A stretch of 64,000 nt of DNA, from assembly GCA_002437725.1 (NCBI GenBank), contig DJRF01000012.1, forward strand, positions 40,047 through 104,046, given 5' to 3'. Positions 58,268 through 64,000 of this stretch are shown piece by piece; positions within the stretch are counted from its first letter, which is position 1, and each line of letters begins with the position of its first letter. Under the pieces are notes generated by a model, which was not told the origin of the DNA, ran no database searches, and worked only from the letters and a program-made list of their open reading frames with translations. A program made the translations under genes and the position numbers. This DNA is from Treponema sp. UBA6367 (lineage in GTDB: Bacteria; Spirochaetota; Spirochaetia; Treponematales; Treponemataceae).

Positions 58268-59865
58268 TGTTTTTTATCAATCTCCCTAATTCTGTGGAAT
58301 ATAGCCCTTTCCATTGAATCTTTGCTTTCTTCTTTAGAAACTTCTTTTACGATGTTGCTTTTTGCTTTTTGCTCTTTTTCAGAATTTATGAGTGAAAGCT
58401 CAAGATTTATTTTTGCATTTATTTTTGAGCCATCGACTTTTAACGCATTTTTAAAATAGGAAGCGGCGTTTTCATAATCTCCTGCCCTAAAAGCAATTAT
58501 ACCCATATTATAGAAGGTTGCATATAAAACAGGCTCTGGTGCTTCTTTTGAAATCTGAGCAAGGCGAACAAGGGCAGCATCGTTTTCTGATTTAGAAAGA
58601 TATGTTACCGCTAAATCATAAAGCGCGTACTGCTCTAAAATTTCATCTTCATTTTTTTGAGCATTGCAAGCTGTCTGCAAAAAACCTGCAATTGATTTGT
58701 TGTATTTTTGTTGATACCAATTCCAAGTTCCCTGCAAAACAGTTGCAGAATCTTTTACAGAAGTTCCGCAAGAAGTGAACATAAATGCGCAAAAAATTGC
58801 AGAAACAACTCCGCCCTTGTGAATAATTCTACTTATGTTATTAATATCAAATTCTGTAACTATAAAACCTAATATAAAGAAAAACAAACCCAATCCCATA
58901 AAAAGCGCATAACGCTGAACTGGACGCACCTCATAAGATATTAAAGAATCCGCACCATTATCTGATGAAGAATGTTTTTTTAATGGCTCAAGGAGATTTA
59001 CAGCAGAACCAGGCTCTGTAGCATCAATATATTCTGCGAAGACCTCTGTATTTGTTTGAATAAAATTCTTTTTAGTTGCACTTTCACATATTTTTTTCAT
59101 TTTTTCAGAGCGAAGCGCTGTGGGAACATAAGTTTTTCCATCTCCTGCAAGAACTTTTGTTTCTCTTTCAGTTCCAAATCCTATAAGAGATACAGAAACA
59201 CCGGTTTTTAGGCAGTCTGAAATTGCATTTTCCATAAGACCGTCAGTTTCATCGCCATCTGTAAAAACCCAAATTCTATTTGCCATAGAAGAATTTTCCG
59301 GAAAAGACTTTAATGCGGAACGAATTCCTTTTCCCACGCTTGAACCAACGCTAGACATCAAGGCTGGAGTAATTGTATCAAACAAAGTTTCTAAAGAAGA
59401 CGTATCTTCTGTAAGAGGCACGACTACAACGCCATCTCCTTTTGCAACCACTACAGAGACAGAAGTGTTTTCCATATGAGAAAGGAGCATTGAAGCATAT
59501 TTTGAAGCCGCTCTAAGCCTTGTAAGTCCTTCTGGAGCATCATCTGCGTTCATGCTGTAAGAAATGTCAAAAACCATTGAAACGGCGTTTCCATTTTTTT
59601 GAACAGGCTCTAAATACGTTCCCCAAGAAAAACCTGCGCAAGCTAGAATAAGACAAATCCAGGCAAGAGAACGAAAAATACAGCGGAAAACTAAAACCGC
59701 AGGAAGCTTGCTTATTCTTTTTGCAAAAACAGATTCTTTATCTTTAAGCAAATAGACTGAAAACTGATTCATAAGCCGTTTGTAGTGAATAATGCAAATA
59801 ATAAGCGCTGGAATTAATAAAAGAATTGCAAAAAGAATATAAGGATACTGACAAGTGAATTTCAT
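58216..59865 (-). CDS. batB: BatB-like protein: VWA domain plus TPR repeats (BatB/BatC fusion)
   Basis: 549 residues. Two N-terminal membrane segments, then a von Willebrand A domain (about 70-270) with the metal-site motif VFDISYSMNADD and the later TDGDETDG. A membrane segment near residue 320 (ALFMGLGLFFFILGFIVTEF) is followed by a short second hydrophobic segment and TPR repeats (about 385-500: ATFYNMGIIAFRAGDYENAAS), equivalent to BatC. The start is ATG 59865 with GGAGGT 8 bases upstream, one base after the batA stop codon; the longer frame runs inside batA. Bat proteins are thought to serve stress tolerance at the cell envelope. Confidence 0.85.
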   Translation of the reverse strand: MKFTCQYPYILFAILLLIPALIICIIHYKRLMNQFSVYLLKDKESVFAKRISKLPAVLVFRCIFRSLAWICLILACAGFSWGTYLEPVQKNGNAVSMVFDISYSMNADDAPEGLTRLRAASKYASMLLSHMENTSVSVVVAKGDGVVVVPLTEDTSSLETLFDTITPALMSSVGSSVGKGIRSALKSFPENSSMANRIWVFTDGDETDGLMENAISDCLKTGVSVSLIGFGTERETKVLAGDGKTYVPTALRSEKMKKICESATKKNFIQTNTEVFAEYIDATEPGSAVNLLEPLKKHSSSDNGADSLISYEVRPVQRYALFMGLGLFFFILGFIVTEFDINNISRIIHKGGVVSAIFCAFMFTSCGTSVKDSATVLQGTWNWYQQKYNKSIAGFLQTACNAQKNEDEILEQYALYDLAVTYLSKSENDAALVRLAQISKEAPEPVLYATFYNMGIIAFRAGDYENAASYFKNALKVDGSKINAKINLELSLINSEKEQKAKSNIVKEVSKEESKDSMERAIFHRIREIDKKQWKNSENKENQSSAQDF

Positions 59866-59866
59866 A

Positions 59867-60868
59867 CTAGACAACCTCCTGAAGAAGGATTCTTCTAATG
59901 CACCAAGCAAGAGCAAACGACATTGCAGCCAATAAAATCAATTTTTCAAAAATATCGTAGGTTGAAATTTTTGTATGGTAAGTTTGAACAACAGCTTGAT
60001 TTTTTATTATAACTGAAAGAGCAAGCACAAAATCATTTAAAGACTTTATTTCAAAGAAACGACCTCCTCCGGCTTGCGAAATACGCCGCAAAGAAGAAAC
60101 ATCAAAATTAGAATTTAAATAACCAAAATAGTTTTTACCAGAAATAGGATCTGTGTACTCTATAGGAACATTTCCAGAAGTTCCTATTCCAAGAGTATAA
60201 ACTGTTATGTTATTTTTATCAGCAAGTTCGGCAGCAGTTTCAGGATGAATAGCACCCGAATTATTTTCTCCATCTGTAATAAGAACAATGCATTTTTTAG
60301 GAGCTTTTGAACCAGAAAGATGAAAAACAGCTGTGGAAAGCCCTGTTCCTATTGCTGTTCCCTCTCCTAAAAGACCAACTTGCAAAGAATTTAACCGCTC
60401 AAGAAAAAAATTGTGATCTATTGTAGGAGGAACGAGCAATGCGGACTCTCCGCCCATTGCAACAAGGGCAAAAGAGGCTCCTTCATTGTCAGAAATCAAT
60501 TGCCTTACGCAATTTTTTGCAGCATCTATGCGAGTGCCTCCATTTATGTCTTTTGCTGCCATAGAAGGACTTACATCCAGAACAAAAACAATGTCAGTAC
60601 CCCGTGAAGTGTAAACTCTCTCTTGCTTATAAACCACAGGTTTTGCAAATGCAACTACAGAAAAGACATATCCAAGAACAAGAAAAAACTTAGATAAAAT
60701 TGAAAAAAAATTCCTTGATTTTTTATTCCAAGAAAATGCTTTTCCATTCCAGTCAGAAAAAGTTGCCACAAGTGAAAGTCTCGAAAAAATATTTAATTTT
60801 CGCAAAACATAAATTAAAGGAATAAAAAGAAGTAGCAAAAAAGCTGCAGGGTTTTGAAATTCTGGCAT
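59867..60868 (-). CDS. batA: BatA-like von Willebrand A domain membrane protein
   Basis: 333 residues. Membrane segments at residues 7-25 and about 50-75, a VWA domain with intact metal-binding DVSPSMAA (near residue 90), TAIGTGLSTA and TDGENNSG, and a C-terminal membrane segment near residue 305. The start is ATG 60868, after AAGGAAGG at 9 bases; the longer frame would begin inside the preceding gene. It lies 7 bases after that gene's stop codon and 1 base before batB. Its partner is probably the MoxR ATPase coded at the head of the operon. Confidence 0.87.
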   Translation of the reverse strand: MPEFQNPAAFLLLLFIPLIYVLRKLNIFSRLSLVATFSDWNGKAFSWNKKSRNFFSILSKFFLVLGYVFSVVAFAKPVVYKQERVYTSRGTDIVFVLDVSPSMAAKDINGGTRIDAAKNCVRQLISDNEGASFALVAMGGESALLVPPTIDHNFFLERLNSLQVGLLGEGTAIGTGLSTAVFHLSGSKAPKKCIVLITDGENNSGAIHPETAAELADKNNITVYTLGIGTSGNVPIEYTDPISGKNYFGYLNSNFDVSSLRRISQAGGGRFFEIKSLNDFVLALSVIIKNQAVVQTYHTKISTYDIFEKLILLAAMSFALAWCIRRILLQEVV

Positions 60869-60875
60869 ATTTATT

Positions 60876-61835
60876 TTACCTTCCTTCAAAGACTTTTATT
60901 ATTGTACAAGCGCGTTTTATTAAACCAGGGCGTTCGCTTTCATTCAATGCGCTTTTGTGCGAAAAGCGAATGTAATCGCATCTTGTAAAAATTCCAACAA
61001 GTTCTTCTACTTGATCCAATTTTTCTTCTCCTAAAAGGCTTATGCCGTTTTGTTCAAAAGCGTTAAAAATTTGATTCGTTGCAAGGGCATTAAAGTTTAC
61101 GGAAAATCTTACAGAAAGGTAAACGCGCAAAATCTGCTGCAAGCAAAGACAAAAAGCTTCATCTGAAAGTTTTGCAGAATTCTTTGCAAGTTTTCTAAAC
61201 TGCCTTAAAGTTTTAGAAGTATTCCTTGCATACATTCTTAAAGTTCTTTTTGTTCTCAGAGCTAAAGAAATTTCTTTTCTTTTTACAAGTATTCTTATCA
61301 GTAAAAACAACAAAATTAAAATAAGAAGCGCAATTGCATAAACAGCATAAATCGTTCCAGGTATTAAAAGAGGTCCTTCAATTCCTCTTAGAAAAAAATC
61401 TTCATCTTTTTGAATAATTGAACTGATTTCCACAGGTTCAATTGCAATCTTGAACGGAACATTACTTTTTACGTCAAAAACGGCTGCCAAAAGGTCGAAT
61501 TCAGGAAAAGTTATTTTTCCAGTCTTCCAAGGAATAAAGGTTAAAACCACAGTGTACATAGGTCCGTTTCTTTGAATAACAGCCTTTGTTATAGAGTAGT
61601 TTTCAGTTTCAAGGCTCATTCCGCTAGCCGCAAGGTGCAAAGTTTTTTCGTCAACATCTTGTTCACCTGGAAAGAATTCCACGCCAGATCTAAATATATA
61701 ATGAATTTCAGCGGTGTCGCCAAGATAGATTTTTTTTGGAAAGACCATCTGCTTTGTTTCTGACTGAGCAAAAACAAGAGCGCTTATGAAACAAAAAAAA
61801 TATACTAAAATAATTTTTTTGAGTTTTAAACTCAT
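60876..61835 (-). CDS. Bat-operon membrane protein (DUF4381/BatD-like)
   Basis: 319 residues. A signal sequence (ILVYFFCFISALVFAQ) precedes a beta-rich extracytoplasmic domain of about 140 residues; a membrane segment at about 165-185 (YAVYAIALLILILLFLLIRI) is followed by a basic cytoplasmic helical domain. This layout fits the DUF4381-type proteins found between the DUF58 and VWA genes in MoxR operons. GGAG precedes ATG at 8 bases. An R3 element separates it from the DUF58 gene upstream. Confidence 0.7.
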   Translation of the reverse strand: MSLKLKKIILVYFFCFISALVFAQSETKQMVFPKKIYLGDTAEIHYIFRSGVEFFPGEQDVDEKTLHLAASGMSLETENYSITKAVIQRNGPMYTVVLTFIPWKTGKITFPEFDLLAAVFDVKSNVPFKIAIEPVEISSIIQKDEDFFLRGIEGPLLIPGTIYAVYAIALLILILLFLLIRILVKRKEISLALRTKRTLRMYARNTSKTLRQFRKLAKNSAKLSDEAFCLCLQQILRVYLSVRFSVNFNALATNQIFNAFEQNGISLLGEEKLDQVEELVGIFTRCDYIRFSHKSALNESERPGLIKRACTIIKVFEGR

Positions 61836-61851
61836 ACAATTTTCTCCAAAT

Positions 61852-61926
61852 ACTACGGCTGGTCAAGGTTCGCTTACGCTCAAAGCCTTGACGTTGCCGT
61901 TTTTTAAGGCGCGTGTAAACCTTAAA
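61852..61926 (-). repeat. R3 hairpin element, copy 4, inside the Bat operon
   Basis: Reverse orientation relative to copy 3: on the minus strand AAGGTTTACACGCGCCTT, AAAAAACGGCAACGTCAAGG, GAGCGTAAGC, ACCTTGACCAGCCGTA. It lies between the DUF58 and DUF4381-like genes. Confidence 0.75.
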
Positions 61927-61927
61927 T

Positions 61928-62830
61928 CTAATTTCTTCTTGAAGAATAAATTCCAGAAGAAAAAAAACTAGACAAGGCGCGCACAGTGTCTTCTCCTGTT
62001 GAAACAGAAAGAAAACTCGCCCCGTTTCGAAAGAAAAATCTTTCAAGAGAAGCACTTCGTTTTCTAAAATCATCGCGCCAAGCAGACTTAAAAGCCGCAG
62101 AACTAGTTGGAAAAACAGATTTTTCCCCTGTTTCCACATCTGTAAATGGAATTGTTCCTATTTCAGGCATTTCCAAATCCATAGGATTAGTAATTCTCAT
62201 GGCTGCAACATCGTGTTTTTGGACTAACTGCTTAAAAGGAACTTCCCATCCCGTAGTTCTAAAATCTGAAATTATGAATACGAGCGAATGATGCTTAAGC
62301 ATGCTAACCGCTCCTGTTATTGCATTTGAAAGCACAGACCCCTGCTCCACATTTTTTACTTCATCTAAAAGAGAAAACAAAAGCATTGTTCGTTTTCTTC
62401 CTGATTCTGGAGAACATGAAAAATTAATTTTACCGTCAAAAAAAACAGCTCCAACAGGGCTTTCGTTCTGTTCGCCAGCAAGCGCTAAAAGAGCGGCAAT
62501 TTCCGCAGCAGTTTCATATTTTACGCGGCCTTTGGAACCTGTAAACATTGAGGCAGAACGGTCTATAATCAAAAAAATTTGAAGCTCATGCTGCTCTTCA
62601 AAAAGCTTTAAATAAGGCTTTCCCATTCTTGCAGTAACATTCCAGTCTATCGCGCGGACATCGTCGCCAGGCAAGTATTCTCGAACTCCACTGAATTCTA
62701 TTCCCTGCCCGCAATACATTGACCGAAAAGTGCCAAGCCTCATATTTTCCGCAAGCTGCCTTGCAGCAATTCTTAAATAGGACGCTTTTTTTGAAAGAGA
62801 ATCTTTTGAACCCGCTAAAAGATGTTGCAT
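61928..62830 (-). CDS. DUF58-family protein (VWA-like) of the MoxR/Bat operon
   Basis: 300 residues, no membrane segment. The DUF58 core is FSGVREYLPGDDVRAIDWNVTAR near residue 45-70, followed by an embedded VWA-like fold with IIDRSASMFTG near residue 90 and VFIISDFRTTG. DUF58 proteins are encoded beside MoxR ATPases almost universally. GGGAG precedes ATG. It lies 17 bases after moxR's stop codon. The R3 element follows. Confidence 0.88.
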   Translation of the reverse strand: MQHLLAGSKDSLSKKASYLRIAARQLAENMRLGTFRSMYCGQGIEFSGVREYLPGDDVRAIDWNVTARMGKPYLKLFEEQHELQIFLIIDRSASMFTGSKGRVKYETAAEIAALLALAGEQNESPVGAVFFDGKINFSCSPESGRKRTMLLFSLLDEVKNVEQGSVLSNAITGAVSMLKHHSLVFIISDFRTTGWEVPFKQLVQKHDVAAMRITNPMDLEMPEIGTIPFTDVETGEKSVFPTSSAAFKSAWRDDFRKRSASLERFFFRNGASFLSVSTGEDTVRALSSFFSSGIYSSRRN

Positions 62831-62847
62831 ATTCTAAAGCTCCCACC

Positions 62848-63828
62848 TTACGGAACAGGAATAAAATCAAGAATTTTCGCAATAATTTCGTCCACAGTTA
62901 TATCGTCAGCGGCAGCTTCGTAAGAAAGCACAATTCTATGGCGAAGTACAAGTGGAGCAACTTTTTTTACATCTTCTGGAAGGACGAATGCCCTGCCTTC
63001 AAGCAACGCAGACGCACGGGCACACTGAATCATTGCAATTCCTGCTCTAGGAGAAGCCCCGAAAGTTATATATCTAGTAATGTCATGTTCTGTCTGGCGT
63101 TTTTTTGAAGGTCTAGTTACACAAATAATTTTTACAATATATTCTACAATTTTATCATCGCAAACAATTTTGCTATTTAGTTCGCGGAACTTCTTTAAAT
63201 CGTAAGATGTTAGAATTTGGCTTACACTGACTTCACAAGCTTTTCCAGCAGTTTTTACAATCTCAAGCTCCTCTTCTGCAGTAGGATAGCCAACATTCAA
63301 TTTCATAAGGAAACGGTCTAGCTCAGCTTCCGGAAGATTGTAAGTACCTTCCTGTTCAATTGGATTTTGAGTTGCCAGCACAAAAAACGGGTCTGGCAAT
63401 TTGTAGGTTTCATCGCCAATCGTTACCTGTTTTTCTTCCATCGCTTCAAGCATCGCCGACTGAACTTTTGCAGGCGCTCGATTTATTTCGTCAGCAAGCA
63501 CGACGTTTGTAAAAACAGGTCCTTTTCTAACTGAAAACGAACTTGTATTCTGTTCATAAATTAAAGTTCCGCTGACATCCGCAGGCAAAAGATCCGGTGT
63601 AAACTGGATTCTTTTAAAATCAAGACCGCTTATTTGCGCAAACGTCTTTACCGCAAGTGTCTTTGCAAGCCCCGGAACGCCTTCTAAAAGAACGTGTCCG
63701 CCAGCAACAAAGGCTATCATAATTCCATCCAGCAAGTTTTCTTGCCCGATAAGCCGTTTTGAAGCCTCTTTTTTGCATTTTTCTGCTAAATTTCTACAAT
63801 TTTCTAATTCTGTATTAGTAATACTCAT
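62848..63828 (-). CDS. MoxR-family AAA+ ATPase
   Basis: 326 residues. Walker A LLEGVPGLAKT (GxxGxAKT of the MoxR class) near residue 50, FTPDLLPADVSGT, Walker B VVLADEINRAP and sensor 1 FVLATQNPIEQEGTY, plus a C-terminal lid with FGASPRAGIAMIQ. MoxR ATPases act as chaperones that load or activate VWA-domain proteins; the DUF58, batA and batB products downstream are the expected partners. First gene of the operon; upstream lies an R1 copy. Confidence 0.94.
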   Translation of the reverse strand: MSITNTELENCRNLAEKCKKEASKRLIGQENLLDGIMIAFVAGGHVLLEGVPGLAKTLAVKTFAQISGLDFKRIQFTPDLLPADVSGTLIYEQNTSSFSVRKGPVFTNVVLADEINRAPAKVQSAMLEAMEEKQVTIGDETYKLPDPFFVLATQNPIEQEGTYNLPEAELDRFLMKLNVGYPTAEEELEIVKTAGKACEVSVSQILTSYDLKKFRELNSKIVCDDKIVEYIVKIICVTRPSKKRQTEHDITRYITFGASPRAGIAMIQCARASALLEGRAFVLPEDVKKVAPLVLRHRIVLSYEAAADDITVDEIIAKILDFIPVP

Positions 63829-63875
63829 TTTTCTAACATTCCAACTTACAATTGATATTAAAGAACTCTTTTATA

Positions 63876-64000
63876 TAGCCCGAATTTCGAGTTTTTTTAA
63901 ATTGTGAAAAGAAACGCTTTCAGCGACTTTCCAATTTGTTGCAGATGGTTGTGCTCGCACTTCGTTTGAATTGGCTGTGGTTGCTATGCAACCTTAATGG
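63876..64000 (+). repeat. R1 element, copy 6, cut by the window end
   Basis: TAGCCCGAATTTCGAG, CGCTTTCAGCGACTTTCC, GTGCTCGCAC, hairpin GGTTGCTATGCAACC. The right arm is outside the window. Plus orientation, upstream of the MoxR gene. Confidence 0.85.

Noticed and set aside
1..64000. CRISPR array, prophage, origin of replication or rRNA operon
   Set aside because: No regularly spaced repeats with unique spacers, no phage genes, no DnaA-box cluster and no rRNA sequence seen.

Overview
The window reads as chromosomal DNA of an AT-rich, anaerobic, host-associated spirochaete, most likely a Treponema. Grounds: formate fermentation genes (pflB/pflA), many lipoproteins with short spirochaete-style lipoboxes, a BspA/TpLRR-type leucine-rich-repeat lipoprotein, a Bat (MoxR/VWA) operon, a CBS-domain Mn pyrophosphatase, and tRNAs without an encoded CCA. 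No phage, plasmid, CRISPR or transposase gene is visible. The content is mostly housekeeping and the unusual biology is in the intergenic DNA.

Layout. 1-6.8 kb: end of guaB, a MutS-like ATPase, an oxidoreductase and leuA, the last preceded by a leucine-codon leader peptide and terminator (a transcription attenuator), then a hybrid sensor kinase. 7-12 kb: asnS, a YihY-type membrane protein fused to a cyclic-nucleotide-binding domain, and an unusually long eukaryote-like guaA. 12-19 kb: an S41 peptidase lipoprotein and an argJ-argB-argD-ppaC operon. 19-25 kb: pflA, an amidohydrolase, gltX, pflB. 25-35 kb: MATE exporter, COG0523 metal GTPase, uracil permease, a 926-residue ankyrin lipoprotein and a polar amino-acid ABC importer. 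35-42 kb: PhoR/PhoB-like pair with a Na/Pi cotransporter, a four-helix membrane protein, and a leucine-rich-repeat lipoprotein divergent from an XRE regulator. 43-49.5 kb: argG and a C39-peptidase ABC exporter with its HlyD and TolC partners. 49.7-55.8 kb: a glycosyltransferase, a TSCPD protein behind tRNA-Glu and tRNA-Gln, a double-receiver protein, a PHP phosphatase, a DksA-like protein, infA and a DnaJ protein. 56-64 kb: Smr protein and the Bat operon.

Four dispersed non-coding repeat families fill the gaps. R1 (about 13 copies, about 200 bp when complete, long terminal inverted repeats bounded by TA, almost all copies in one strand orientation) looks like a MITE or a structured element. 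R2 (6 to 7 copies, about 150 bp) is an array of up to four hairpins always placed between a stop codon (or promoter) and a Shine-Dalgarno sequence, oriented with transcription, with compensatory stem changes. R3 is a shorter hairpin element, once nested in R1. R4 is GC-rich and has altered the 3' end of argG.

Several promoters can be read as TTGnnn, exactly 17 bases, then a TATAAT-like box. In three of them the start codon lies 6 to 7 bases past the -10 box with no Shine-Dalgarno, suggesting leaderless mRNAs, one being the leucine leader peptide. Starts were moved inward from the longest frame wherever a good Shine-Dalgarno picked a later codon.
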